From the NCBI RefSeq assembly GCF_008831285.2, contig NC_045139.1:2736704-2800703 (forward strand): a DNA stretch of 64,000 nucleotides. Direction: 5' to 3'. The notes beneath the pieces were generated by a model that saw only the letters and a list, made by a program, of their open reading frames with translations, was not told the origin of the DNA and did not search any database. The translations under genes and the position numbers were made by a program. Below are positions 23,404 through 35,590 of the stretch, piece by piece (position 1 is the stretch's first letter; each line of letters begins with the position of its first letter). Source of the DNA: Nymphaea colorata (lineage: Eukaryota; Streptophyta; Magnoliopsida; Nymphaeales; Nymphaeaceae).

Positions 23404-24000
23404 TCCGTTTCAGTGAAGATGAATCCTTCCGCGAACGGACGGCAATGGGGTTTATGGTTTGAGCACAAGGGTTTTGGAAACAAGGAGAGGATGCTGGAGC
23501 GAGAGCAAGCTGGATCCGTATCGATCAACAGGATCCTAGATCCGATCACACGAGCAAAATGCTTGTCCCTCTTTGAACTTCGTTTTCAATCAAAAAATGA
23601 GAATTTCTCATGACAAGGTTTTGCATTTAATTAAGGACATTAAATCTGATTCAATAAGTTGGTCAGTTGGGGCTTCCTCTGAAGTAATTCAAGCCCATTT
23701 AAGCGGTCTGGTTTTTGGAGAATTCCTTCTCATATATAATTTGAAAAACTAACTTTTATTTTAAGATGTTTTAAGTGTATTTCCAATGTATAGTTTTATG
23801 TCAAATGCATCATTCTTCTACAAGGTAGTTTTTACTAAGTATAACAAACAATAAGTAAGGAAATATAAAAGACTTAATACTAATAAATGATAATTTTTTT
23901 CTTTTTCATTAATTTTTGAATGAGGTTGGGGCTACATCTATTTTAGGTTACACAAGGAGTTTATGATTAATAAAATCAAGCCAATGATTCCCACTTTACC
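23404..24000. other. PPR gene upstream region
   Basis: Holds the 5' leader (about 23404-23500, also represented in the decayed copy near 3130-3225) and AT-rich sequence beyond it. No promoter element stands out and no further gene is seen. Confidence 0.35.
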
Positions 24001-24006
24001 AGTCAC

Positions 24007-24225
24007 TAGTCCAAGGGCAATGCCAAGGGCGACACGGGTCATGGTCCACCCTCAAAGTTTCAAAACAAGGAAATTTTACATGTAATTTTACCAATTTTTT
24101 GTTTAGCATATATACAAATTTTGAAAAATATATTTGGACCTATGTTAAAATTTTGAAACTATATTTTGGTTCTCCTAATGAAAAATTTTTGGCTCTGTCC
24201 TACCTTAGCCCAACCAGGGACACTG
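24007..24225. mobile_element. Short 'ggagccagg' family MITE-like element
   Basis: Begins 'agggcaatgccaagggcgacacgg' and ends 'aatttttggctctgtcct'. The ends are imperfect inverted complements and the core is the AT-rich 'aaattttgaaa..atattttggt' shared with 29330-29555 and 60098-60268. There is no coding capacity. Target duplication not resolved. Confidence 0.5.
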
Positions 24226-24589
24226 CCATTTTCATGGAATTCATGGAAAATTTTGTCCTTATTTTTTTCATGTGGCTGCATTTGACATTAATATTTAATT
24301 CCAACTTTTTTCCTTGATATTGAAATAAGCAGGTTTCAAAGTACATTATATTCAAATATAAAAGTGTGTGCTAAGGCAGAGTTGTTAATGGGTCATTGTA
24401 AAGAGAAGAAGAAAGAAGAGGAGGTGTTGACCATCTAGCCTGAGCCAGTGCGCCAAACCCGTTGCAGTAAATATTTGCCCGTTCTAGCGAAAAGGATCTA
24501 ATAAAGTAGGAAATTTTAAATTGACATTTTGGATCTTCTATTGAATATGTCCAATGATCATTTGTTCACACTCTCAAAACATTTAATGA

Positions 24590-26600
24590 AAACTTTTTAT
24601 GCATGCAGCATTTAACATCGACAAATCAGTTCACACGCCAACTCCATTCAATAAGGCAATTTCTGTTATATACTTTGGTCGAGCATGAAGAGTATTTCAT
24701 CTTATCACTCACAAAAAAACTAAAACTCTCAACAAACCTTTCATCCCTTAGGGTGAATTTATGTGATATATTTTATATCTTCATTAGTTTCCAACAATAT
24801 GTCCTTGCATTTACCTAACTAAAGTTAAAGAAATATGAAAGAAACAGAAATAATAAGAAGAAGAAGGCAACAATTAACGTGGTTCAACTAGAGTAGCCTA
24901 CATCCACGATGGATGTTCTCTCACAAAATAAGGGAGAGTATGCTTCGTTGTATTCTGCTGTTGAGATCCTTAAAGCTTGGATCTAGTCTGCTCGACAAGT
25001 TGTGGTTCATTTAGAGGGAAGTGAGAAGCACTAGTTGGCGGTTCTATAACGGGGCGTTTGATGGCCTTGAATTTTGATTCTAGAATTAAAATGTTAGGAA
25101 CAAAATTTCACTTCAAACTGAAATTCCAATGAAAATTCAGTTCTAATTTTCCATTGTATTTGATAGCATGGAATTTTGATTTCAACTGTGCATGCAACTC
25201 AAACTCAAAAAGATACACTTGAGTTTTGGGTGAAAGACATTTCCGGCGACTGCTGGGGTCGGACAACAGCCGGCAGCATCGTGCGATGGGTCTTCGAGTG
25301 GAACAAAAGAGTTCTTTGCTCTGCATCTTTTTCAACTTTATTTCCTACAAAACGGCTGTTTTTCTATCTATTTTTTGCTTGATTCTGTGATCTACACTTC
25401 CTCATTGCATTCTTGAGTTTTCAAAGATCAGCATGCAACAGTTCAAGGGATTTAAAAGCATGAAAATCGAAGCTGGTTATATACAGGCCCATGTGCATGA
25501 CATGTACTTTCTAAGAATAGCCGGAGGGCCTCTAGGAGTAGACCAAGGTGACATGTTTTGCACCGAGGGGCTATGCATGGTGCACATAATCACCTCTCCA
25601 TGAAAATCTCCTTTTTAAAATGGTAGGTTATGCATTTTGCCTAAGACGTATGCCGAACAGAAACCAAGTTTATTTTTATGCTCAAATGAAATCAAAGATA
25701 CATTATTCAGAGTCTCTAACATCTCTGAAAGTGAGCATGCCCTAAACATAAATGCCATAAAAAGAAGGACCTAACGAAGCGTCTTTGAGAACAGAATAAA
25801 CTTGAACATCAGGGTTGCAACTCCCATTCTTGACTTCACTATCCAGCTTGCCATGGAAGACGCCAGCACCAGTCGACCATTTACAAAGACCACCATCCAT
25901 CAGTCCTCTGTGAAGAGTCTTACGCGTCTGCAGGTCCTTGACAACAAAACCATGAATTCAATGGAGCACTGGTTATCATCTTCCCTGCCCGTGGCCGCCA
26001 TTAAAACCACCACATCCTCTCCCTGGCTGAGCCATGAAGGCAGTGACGATGGCATCAACATGAGTGAACCAGACAGGAGCAAGCATTCCAAGACACTGCC
26101 CTTAAGTGATCAGCATATCATTAATTTCCGTCCATGAAGGCAGATTCTTGAAGGCAGTCATGGCGGTAACGAAGGTTTCATACTCGGCAGCAATACCATT
26201 CAATATATGTGGCACCAAATCACATGGAATGTAACAACACGCAGGGAGTCATTAATAAACTTACATCCTGCAAATATTCGGTCATTTATTTATCTCCCTT
26301 TCTAACATTTTAGAGATCAAGTTTAAGTTGAATGATGCGCAAATTGGACTGAGGCATATTGGTTTTCCATTGTCATCAACATACAAGTTAAAGAGACAGG
26401 AGGGGAACAGAAATAATCAGAAGACAAGAAGCACTAATATGGTTCAGCTACAATAATAGCCTACGTCCGAGTGTTTCTCATTATATCGTCGTTGGTTATA
26501 GTTGATATGCTTAAAACATGGATTACATTGAATCATATGAGAAACATATTTTTTTTCACTTTGGATGACAAATCCTCTAGATTTGGATAATCTGTCACAT
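24590..26600 (-). mobile_element. Heavily deleted Ty1/copia retrotransposon
   Basis: On the minus strand, 26230-26090 encodes 'LNGIAAEYETFVTAMTAF', the UBN2/gag motif of plant copia elements. This is followed by a Gly/Arg/Gln-rich stretch near 26030. After deletions, 25985-25895 encodes 'CSIEF' then 'VKDLQTRKTLHRG', the GAG-pre-integrase motif. Stops and frameshifts interrupt it and integrase and reverse transcriptase are missing. Related sequences in the same orientation at about 24828-24925 and 26389-26480 (both 'gaaacagaaataat..agaag..' then 'ggttca.ct' and 'agcctac.tcc') flank the gag relic. They look like LTR remnants of minus orientation. The outer element boundaries are approximate. 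Confidence 0.65.
25053..25200. mobile_element. Truncated MITE end
   Basis: 'ggggcgtttgatggccttgaa' followed by 'ttttgattctagaattaaaa' matches the inner part of both ends of the element at 62333-62702. Only one terminus is recognisable. It lies inside the copia relic, so it may have inserted later. Confidence 0.45.
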
Positions 26601-26701
26601 TTGGCAAGCTCCTCAATTATTGCCTTCTTAATCGTCGCCTCATGATCTTTACTGTTCATCCTGACTATTAAACCGAGTTTAAGGCTTCGAACTTAGGAGT
26701 G

Positions 26702-27154
26702 TCAAAACTTTGATGTAAGACGTGATTTTAGGCATAATCTAAAGGGAATGCACTTTGAATTGAATTCATTACTAAAGGGAATGCACTTTGAATTGAATTC
26801 ATTAATATGATCTATAGCTAATGCACTTTGAATTGAATCCTTATCAAATTTGGTTCCACATCTCATCAAAATCTCTACTTCTGGGTCGACTTCAGAAATT
26901 TTTGCGAATACCAACACAAACCCAAATGCAAAATTCAAAGTTGGTGCAAGAACACTGTTAGCACTAACATATAGAACTGTGTAAACTTTTTTTCCACTAC
27001 TTTTCGAACTATAAACAATGTTATCTTCCTTACAATGTGCAAAAGTAAGCTTCTGGCCCGAAGTGACGCTAGTGAGCTCTTGGAAGAGCAACAATGAAAG
27101 AATAATGATAAGAACATTAAAATAAAGAGAAGATGGGGATTGCTTTTCCTGCAT
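26702..27154 (-). CDS. Hypothetical small secreted protein
   Basis: A 150-codon frame whose first ~32 residues look like a signal peptide: a hydrophobic core 'LIIILSLLLF' follows a short polar start, and 'TSVTSGQ' follows as a plausible cleavage region. The remainder has few cysteines (after 'FAHC', 'LMRC' and 'SKC') and I do not recognise a family. A distant, decayed cysteine-rich repeat secretory type is possible but weak. The C-terminus contains a duplicated 'NEFNSKCIPF' caused by a 33-bp DNA repeat. It lies in repeat-rich surroundings and could be a chance or decayed frame. Confidence 0.3.
   Translation of the reverse strand: MQEKQSPSSLYFNVLIIILSLLLFQELTSVTSGQKLTFAHCKEDNIVYSSKSSGKKVYTVLYVSANSVLAPTLNFAFGFVLVFAKISEVDPEVEILMRCGTKFDKDSIQSALAIDHINEFNSKCIPFSNEFNSKCIPFRLCLKSRLTSKF
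26741..26838. repeat. 33-bp tandem repeat, three copies
   Basis: 'aaagggaatgcactttgaa' and following bases begin at 26741 and 26774 (33-bp period, nearly identical). A shortened third copy lies at 26820-26838. Confidence 0.9.
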
Positions 27155-29255
27155 GAAAGGACATTAATGGAGACACAAAAACTGTATGAACCACATAAAC
27201 GCCTATCGTGCATTGTCTTTTAGGCAACATTCTGGGTGGCCATTAGACACAACCATGCTGCCCATCTAGTGCCCAACATGGCTGGAGCTAGTTCACCTTG
27301 ACCATCATGTATTTGGCATGTTATCAAATGGCCAACTCTTCCAGTTAATGTTCTCCTTCATTCCTCCAATTATATATGTTTTGGAAGCTGAGATCATCCA
27401 AAAGTAATGCACTTGAACGCTTGACATGAGATGGTTTGGAGCTACATGCAATGTAAGATGGGTATTCTTTAAGTGTTGGCAGGGCCACATATATAAAAAA
27501 CGGTATTCACTCTCTAAACTTTGCAAAAAGCGATCTCTCCAGATCAATTGTTTGCCAAATCATGAGAGCCAAAGTCTCTCCCCCTTTCCCCTACCTCCGG
27601 GGTCCAAGGCTGCTTTAGGACTGTAATAGGGAGTGAGGCACGTGTAAACTAAGTGTCACATATCCATCATTTGCAGTTTAGAGGAGTGGCGCTAGCTTTA
27701 CCAAGATCAAACTGATGACCAGTCAGACTGCTTCACCGGTCCAGCCAGCTATACTATGCCTCTTAGAGGAGGGCACAGACATAGGAAAGAGAGAGATAGA
27801 GAGAGAGAATAACTCATGGCCGGTGACCGACATTAGTAAGAAAATGGCAAAAGGCAAAGAGACTAAGAGAGAGAGAGTGGTGCGGTGCCCAATCTTTTCT
27901 CCCAAGTATATATTAGATTTTTCGAATCCAAATTTTCTAGATCCCTACTCTTTTGAGATGTAGGGTTCTTGGACTTGATTAAAATTCTCTAAGATATATG
28001 CAAACACTGCGTTAGGTGTAACTGGGAAGTATATATTGGCTTCTTGCCTTGATGAGTTTGATTGCTCTAGGTGATCCATGAACCCCATGAAAAGACCTTA
28101 CCTTCCTATTTTATTGTTTCATCACAGCAGATATTCTCGTATCCCAGATTATCTGAACAAGTTTCCCTAACTCTAGCGTGCTGAGTTCATAAATTTTAGC
28201 ATCAACTTCAGCATGTTACTATAGATAAATTTACGAGGAGTACAAGAAACCTCATGACTTGTGAGTGAGCTAGACTAGAGTACAGTTGCATAATATTGTC
28301 AAGTTGGTGACCGAGCTAGGCCGCGCGCCCCCATCGAGCCAAGCACATACCATATTTTGTCTTGTTTATGGAACTTCTATACATTTTGGATGGACTTTGG
28401 GCGTCTGCTAAGCTAAGTTCATGAACCTATCCTCACTATAAGGCCATATATAAGCTTAGATGGCAACCTAGACCGTGAACTCAAAGTATGTCCTTTCATC
28501 TATCAATGATGTATATTCAGGAAAATAAGCTAGAATAGTGACGGAAATGGTGATGAAAGAGAATGAATGGTGTCATATCAGTGATACAGTGCTTTGTAGT
28601 ATTAGGAGACCGTGGTCAAGACCTAACAAATGAGACCGCATTTGTCCTCGCCTTAAGAAACATATGTAGTTGCTCTCTAAGTGGTAGGTGGTGTCTACGG
28701 GCTAGGATTGCCAAACTCCTCATTTTATTTTTAAAAATATCTCTTGTTAATGCGTTCGGTCTAAGTCCCTTAGAGGCTGTTTGGCATAGTGTCTGTCCAA
28801 CGGCTCTTAAGGATCTTTTGGCACATGGAACAGTATGCTGTTTTATAAACATGACTCAAAAATTGCCTTAAAAAGTGTTTATGAAATTGACGGAATAGTT
28901 ACATAAGTACTTGCTTTAGAGAGCAAGAGCTTGAGTATTTGCTACCATCTAGAAGAGAGCCAAAGTTTGATCACATCCAACTCTTTGTTTCCTAGAGTAT
29001 GGGGCATGCTTTTGGTGACTTGAGGTGTCACTTTTGCGGTGCTTCAATTTACACGCCAATGAACTTTTTTTTACAACACAGAAAATTGACGCCATAAGGA
29101 TTCACAACCATGCACCAACCCCCTCAAGTACTAGAGAACAAGAGTTGGGACTATGATTTTCTGCAGGTGCTTGGATTATCTGTAGTTCGCTCAAGAAATT
29201 AAAACGTAGTCGAATTCGATGAGGCAACCAGAAGATTGAGCTTTTTTGTGTAACC
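27155..29255. other. Gene-free stretch
   Basis: No conserved coding sequence recognised. A 102-codon plus-strand frame at 28563-28871 shows no known motif and spans what looks like repeat text ('cttagaggctgtttggca' near 28768). Purine-rich GA tracts lie near 27780-27880. Confidence 0.4.
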
Positions 29256-29311
29256 ATCTCTCTCTCTCTCTCTCTCTAGACCTGCAGTTATATATATATA
29301 TATATATATAA
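29256..29311. repeat. Compound (CT)n / (TA)n microsatellite
   Basis: A CT tract at about 29258-29277, a short spacer, then TA repeats at 29289-29311. Confidence 0.92.
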
Positions 29312-29329
29312 AAGCATTTTGAACAATGC

Positions 29330-29555
29330 TAGTGGCAGAGGCGAATGAGTAGAGGTCATGCTCTCCTCCTTCCCCCAACCCCCTTCAGATTTAAAAAGTA
29401 AATAAAATTTTATTTATAAATTTAAAATATTTTAAATCACTTATATAAAAAAATAAAAATTATACTTCTACATTTATTAAAATTTTGAAACTATAGTTTG
29501 GTCGCTGCAATAAAAAATTCCCAGGATTTTGGTCATTGTTGTCCCCGATGCAATG
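29330..29555. mobile_element. Short 'ggagccagg' family MITE-like element
   Basis: Shares the AT-rich core 'attaaaattttgaaactata.tttggt' with 24140-24170 and 60180-60240, with a left end 'gtggcagaggcgaatg' and a right end 'aaaaattcccaggattttgg'. The termini are degraded. Confidence 0.4.
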
Positions 29556-30464
29556 AACCTTGGGTAGCCGATCCAACCCGAACAACTCAAGAACTCCTTG
29601 CTATCTGACGTGGAACTAAATAAAGAAAATCTAGGTACTTCATGAGAAGATTAATTGATTTTCACAGTGAAGCATTTAGTGAAGAAAGATAACTGATTAT
29701 GTGTCACAAATTATGATGTTGAACAACTCTTCCCCCTAAGGGCAATAGGAACAGTTCCCTTAGGCCATTGGTCTTCTTAGCAACCATAGAGTTGCATTGT
29801 CAAGGGTAATTTGAACATCAGATATATATATATAAATATACACAAAGGAATTGGCATGTTCCATATTCCTGAGTCTTCTTACTCTTTTTGTTAAAAAATA
29901 TTTCAAGCAAAATATAAGTATGATTTTATTATATGTACTAACTTACTATAAAGCATGTTTGAATTCAAAAAAACTTGAAATTACAGCAAGAGCCACTAAA
30001 TTTGTAGCATTAAAAAATGTATTCAAACTCAAAAAATTGTTAACATGATAATTTTCATTGTATGGCTCTTAAGATCACATTTTATGAGGTTAGAATATAC
30101 AAAAAATACTTTACAAATAAATTTTAAAGGATTTGTAGGGGAGAAGGAACTTTATTCAAGGAAACTCATGTGTTTTCCTCTCTCTATCTCTCTCTTTTCC
30201 TCTCTTCCTCCTTTTGGGTTATCTCAAAACTCTTAAAAAACAGGTTGACTTCTATCTTTAAAGCTTAATTTCTACCATCTAATCTCCTTAAAATCAACAG
30301 CCTAGTTGGTATTAGAGGGTCAAGTAACTACATGTTTTCCTATATGTATATATCGTCTTGGATTCCTCTAGCCATCCGGATTCTCCAATACTCTCTCACA
30401 GCATGCAGTCCGATCCAATAAATCAGACTAAGTGTAAGAGGCCAGATGGACAGAAGGCTATAGG

Positions 30465-30531
<67 letters not shown>

Positions 30532-31070
30532 CATTTAAGAATAGTTTAGTGCTGGACCCTATCTTTGTTTACCAATGACTATTTCTTTGACTTGGGAAGA
30601 AATCCTCTTTTCAATATCTCCTTGTTTTCCCTTGTATCTCAAAAACGCTTGCTTTCACCTATTTAACATTTTTCTTACCAAATCAGCAATGCCTTATTGG
30701 AAAACATATATTTTTCTAAACATATTTCCATAGTGCACAAGTCTTCATGAGAAAGTTTAAGGAGCTTTATCTTTGGTCTCCATATACATTCAAAATTGAA
30801 CTTTTTTGTGGAAACAAAATAAACCAAATAAATTATATAAAAAATAATGTTGGCACAGCCTAAAAGAAATGAACACTTCTGAAAAAGGTGAAAGTTGATG
30901 ACCTAGGCTCCAAAAAGATGTCTTGATGCTTGTCCCTTAAGTCTTTATAGCACTTTAAATGGGGTGAACAATTTCTGTACCTGCTGTTTCACACGTAGGG
31001 TTAGGGTTAGCCCGGCGGACTCTAAAGCAGAACCTAACTTGCAGTCAAAATCCCTAAGACTGAGTAGCTC
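29556..31070. other. Gene-free stretch with (TA)n microsatellite
   Basis: AT-rich sequence without conserved frames. A TA dinucleotide array occupies about 30468-30530 and a CT-rich patch lies at 30178-30210. Confidence 0.45.
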
Positions 31071-31073
31071 TTG

Positions 31074-31328
31074 AACAATTTATCACCTAAATGCATTCTA
31101 TGTGACTTTCTATGACAATTTTTGGATCTTCGCTTATGCAAGTGCATATATGGTGTTGCCCCCATCTATATAGCTTGGTTAAATCTTACTATTATGTTAT
31201 ATATAAAGTTTATCACCTAAATGCATTCTATGTGACTTTCTATGACAAATTTTGGATTTTTGCTTCTGCAAGTGCATATATGGTGCTGCCAGTATCTATG
31301 TAGCTTGGTTAAATCTTACTATTATGAT

Positions 31329-31396
<68 letters not shown>

Positions 31397-31518
31397 AACA
31401 GTTTATCACCTAAATGCATTCTATGTGACTTTATATGACAATTATTGGATCTTTGCTTATGCACGTGCATATATGGTTGCCTCTATCTACATAGCTTGGT
31501 TAAATCATACTATTATGT
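31074..31518. repeat. Three copies of a ~118-bp repeat split by AT tracts
   Basis: Copies at 31074-31196, 31209-31327 and 31396-31518. Each begins 'tttatcacctaaatgcattc' and ends 'tagcttggttaaatc.tactattatg'. Copies 2 and 3 are separated by a ~60-bp (AT)n array. Copies 1 and 3 share the extra prefix 'ttgaaca'. Confidence 0.93.
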
Positions 31519-32001
31519 TTCTTTTTAACGTTAAATATGTTTTAAAATTGATCATTGACCTGAATTGATGGAGAATGGACATAGTATGAATTTGATGTAT
31601 TGTCATCTTATCAATTTTTTAGGTGAACAAGAAGAGTATTTTATCCTACCGCTCAAAAAAAGAGTTGAAGTCCTAAGATGCAAAATCTTCTTTGGTGATT
31701 CGGGGTTTTGCCTTTGCCTCACTTCAACTTGGGAGTCAGTGAGTCTATTTTTGCAGCACAGATATCCCGGGGATTTGAAGCTGACTGCTTACCAGCTCCT
31801 ACCCATCGCACCAACTCCTCAAGACAAGTTATGATCATTTTCAAATCAATGTAGATAAATGTTGTACGTTACTCATATACGTTCTAGGTGGTTGCCAGTA
31901 CATATTCATCGAGTCAGCTAAATTAAATATATAACGGTACTACACCAATTATACTGTCTTTCTTGAAGCAGGCTTGCTTCCCAATGGTTTTCTCAGGTAA
32001 C

Positions 32002-32036
<35 letters not shown>

Positions 32037-32446
32037 GCACAGTTAGCCCGTGTGGAGAACGTTTGGTTCGTTTTTTGCTTCATGATGATATTGAAAGCGT
32101 GCTCATTCATGTGATTTAGCTTGTCGCCATTGCTTTTAATGGTCTGGTGTATGTTGTCTATAAAGTGAGTCGAGAAAGCGGAAAAGATGAAAATTACAGC
32201 AAATGAGTCGTGTGAAATTATGTTGTTGGCTAAAGCATGGTAAGTTCGAAGCAGAAGGGGAGAAAATTACAGCTACAAAACATCTTTACTTTTGAACAAT
32301 GTCGGTAATATAGACTTAAGTTTGCTAGGCTGAGAATTTCTAACGCTGTTCTTTCTTTCAAGGTTCTTTCTTGCTCTTATTCTGACCTAACGTCGGGTGA
32401 TATCATTCTTTTTTCCTTCTCTAATAGAAGGAACCTTCCCAGCTAA
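31519..32446. other. Gene-free stretch
   Basis: A short 89-codon plus-strand frame at 31565-31834 has no recognisable domain. A (TA)n tract lies at 32005-32033. Confidence 0.35.
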
Positions 32447-32740
32447 GTTTGGGCATCAGGCCGGCCGACACACAAAACTTGAGCCCAGGCTCGACCTCAC
32501 AATTATAACTCGGGCTCGAGTCCAGCTCGATTCAATTAAAAATATTTTTTATATAAAATAATATATAAATATAAGTAATTTTAATAAAACACTATATATA
32601 TATAATATTAAAAATTTTAATCGGGCCACCTAGGCCGGCCCGATAAATTGTCGGGTCGACCCATTGCACTTTTTCATAGGCCCGAGCCTGAGCTGAGTCA
32701 GGTCACATACCGGCTAATCGCCCGGTGGCTTATCCTCATC
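32447..32740. mobile_element. Foldback MITE, 'gggcccg' type
   Basis: G+C-rich arms ('gggcatcaggccggccga', 'gagcccaggctcg') bracket an AT-rich core of 'taaatataa' words. The right arm 'aggcccgagcctgagctgag' and 'taccggctaatcgccc' is an imperfect inverted complement of the left. Same layout as 39914-40284. Confidence 0.6.
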
Positions 32741-32925
32741 CCACTTTCATATTGAAAAAAGTTGGGAGCAAAAGGAAGCTACTTTATGAATAGGCTGCTA
32801 AGAAGTAGCAACGGACTTTACCCTTCAGCTTGATTTGAAAGGATCATATTTTTACAAAATAAATAAATAAACCTCATGCTAATCCGTGCAGTTCATCTGT
32901 GATCACCATCTACTTGCCCAAATTC

Positions 32926-32930
<5 letters not shown>

Positions 32931-32998
<68 letters not shown>
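32931..32998. repeat. (AT)n microsatellite
   Basis: About 68 bp of perfect AT dinucleotides. Confidence 0.97.
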
Positions 32999-33001
<3 letters not shown>

Positions 33002-33360
33002 TCGGTAGATCCCAAAGCATTAAGATATTATTTATATAATTTAACCGTTTAGATGTGATTTTTTTCAGAACATCTTGACGAGAATTCTACATTAAGTTGA
33101 TCACTTTTTTAGTTTAACATATCGCCATAGTAAATCTGAAAATAAACCTCTACTATGGCATCAAATTTTTAATGATAGAAAAATCAATGTTTTTCTTAAA
33201 AAACAACTAGATCTAGGACATGTTTTATGTTGAATTAGTATTTACAAACACATGATTGCAATGTTCACATGCTGCTTAAAATATTTTTTTAATAAGAATT
33301 TATGTGGTCGATCTGGTTTTTTTCTCTGACCTATGTGGTCTGGGACATATCAATTTTGCC

Positions 33361-33421
<61 letters not shown>
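33361..33421. repeat. Compound (CT)n (AT)n microsatellite
   Basis: CT repeats pass directly into TA/AT repeats, the same arrangement as at 56147-56234. Confidence 0.96.
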
Positions 33422-33422
<1 letters not shown>

Positions 33423-34082
33423 CACAGGTAGCACAGATCAGCCTTTTGGAACCATACCTAATGTATAAAACATATCCATTAAGCCTTATAAAGCGTCATG
33501 AATCAAAACTACTATTTATTTTATATCTTTCTTTAACCAAAGCAAATGCGAAACTTAATTAAAATTCAGGCCAAGCTTTGATCATGCATAAAATACATGA
33601 AAAAGATGTTACAAAGCTAAATCAGTCAAACTTTCGATCGGTCTACAGTCCAACCAAATCCAGATTCGTCGGTTCGGTACGGCCAAGATCTATATCGTAT
33701 CCGGCCCATTTGACGCCCCCACTAGAGAATACAAAAATGGATCGTAGCAAGGGAGCCCCAATAATTAAGCTAAACTTGTATCTTAGCACTGAAGTTGTTG
33801 GCTGCTCGCGTTCTTAAAGGTCCCATAATTTGTCTAAGGCATATAATAATGGAAAAGTATTCTACAAAGCAAACTTGATTTGGATTTCTTCTAGGGTTGG
33901 ATCTTGGGACTTTTACAATATGAACGCAAAGATTTGGTTCAAATTGAATCCCGCCGATGCCGGCAAGCATGTACCTAACCGATCAGAGGTGCGGACATCT
34001 TACGCATTCACATGTGCGGAGCTAGAAATTTTTCTTTTTTTTAGAGTAGTGGAGAAGGGGGAGGGAGGGCATGAGAGATAAT
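33422..34082. other. Gene-free stretch
   Basis: Short frames only. No conserved domain or RNA gene recognised. Confidence 0.35.
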
Positions 34083-34577
34083 TAGGGGTGAACAACAAGT
34101 CCAGTTACCCGAGCTCGACTCGTGAACGCATTTGAGCCGAGTCATTTGCTTAATGAGTCGAGCTCGAGTTCTTGAATAGACTCATTCAAATAATCGAGTA
34201 GAGTTAACTGAACTGAAAATTCAAATAATCGAGTAGAGTTAACTGAACTGAAACTATTAAAGTTGGACTTGCCTCGAAAATGCTGTGTAGTGATTTTTTA
34301 AATATCCAACTCGTTTTTCCAATTTAAAAACCGGTATATTGACTTTAATTGATTATGTAAGTATTTACAAAAGCTTCTTCAAGTTTGTTGAGTCTTAATC
34401 GAGTCCAGCTCGATTTATTGCAAACTAATAATCTATATATTCAAACGAGTTTGTCGAACCTTAATCGAGTCGAACTCGAGTTGCTTCTGTCGAGCTATTC
34501 TCGAGCTCGAGGTTTCATTAGTCGAGCTAAGCTCAAGCCTACAGAAGTCAGGCTCAACTCGGCTCGTGTTCACCGTT
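34083..34577. mobile_element. Foldback MITE, 'gagctcgactcg' type
   Basis: Left end 'aggggtgaacaacaag..gagctcgactcgtg' and right end 'caactcggctcgtgttcacc' are inverted complements ('ggtgaaca' against 'tgttcacc'). Between them are many copies of 'cgagct'/'tcgagctcgag' palindromic words. A perfect 35-bp tandem duplication lies at 34184-34218 and 34219-34253. Confidence 0.65.
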
Positions 34578-35462
34578 AAAGATAATATTTTCAAAATTTG
34601 TACTGTTGGAACTTCTATATACAACAAATCAAAATTTTTCAAAGTTATAAGTTTCTTTTGCATGCAAGGGGGCCTCTGCCCCCCCTTCCCTCTACCTTTA
34701 GGTGTTCGGGCTCAGACACTTGTCTGTTTGTTTGGCCACCCATATGAGACTGCCCAAAAAAAATCTCTCTTTCCATTTTGACCTTGCAACGGGTTTTTCT
34801 TCAATTTGTTCACGTAACGGCAGTCTTTTTAAGTCCGAATAGCCGCCCATCCTGCATTCAAAGTCTCAACTTATAACCTGCTACAGGTTAACGGTGTTGA
34901 AACGCAAGCTCTTCAAGTTGAAGGAGGTTTTAGTGAGGAACGATCGGAGGATGGAGGTTAGATCCCATTACACAAAGGGTCGACGCTCCGGAGAATCAAA
35001 CCAAAGACTGGCTTTCTAAGAGTCACTGGTCGAACCAGCTATGCCCAATCTCTTGAAGCAAGTCGATGGAGGTTCAGAGTTCAATATCATAACTTAACTC
35101 CTTCCGGTAAGAGTTTAATACATAACGTGTGAGAGTGTTGAAGTTAAAACTCTAAATTGAAGAAGATTAGAAGTTTAATGTCATAACGTATGAGCAAAGT
35201 CTCCACAACTTCCGCTTATCTATTTATTACATGGAGAAGGAGAAATGTCACTTTCACCGTCCATTGTAGATCTAACACCTTGTGCACGAGTTGATGATGG
35301 GTCACGTGCATCTCTAAAGTTCTTCTCCCTCTCTTTTGGGAGAATTTATTTCATTTCAAGCACTCATGAGGATGGTTTCTTTTCTTTTCATTCATCCATT
35401 CAAATTTGAATTCATTTAGTTGAATTTAGTAAAAAGAATTTTGAAGTGATTATTAATTATAT
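34578..35462. other. Gene-free stretch
   Basis: No coding signature. Sequence at about 35060-35200 contains related words ('gagttcaatatcataac', 'agtttaatgtcataacgt') repeated two or three times. It may be LTR-derived text, but I cannot place it. Confidence 0.3.
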
Positions 35463-35590
35463 TGAAGTTGGGATTCTATATGCAGTTTGATTACTGAATT
35501 TGTACCTATGTCTGGCATCCAATTTGTTGGAGTGTGGAGCCTGATCTCAACTTAATAGATTTTCCTAGTTTCTGTAGATCCCAACTTACT
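35463..35590. mobile_element. Small MITE-like inverted repeat
   Basis: 'gaagttgggattctat' at the left and '..tgtagatcccaactta' at the right are inverted complements (core AAGTTGGGAT), about 128 bp apart end to end. No coding capacity. Target duplication not defined. Confidence 0.45.

Noticed and set aside
28563-28871. 102-codon plus-strand frame
   Set aside because: No motif, repeat-like text inside and no splice partner found.
30996-31015. Short 'tagggttagggttag' text resembling telomere repeats
   Set aside because: Only about two units, and not the plant TTTAGGG heptamer; no array. Chance occurrence is likely.
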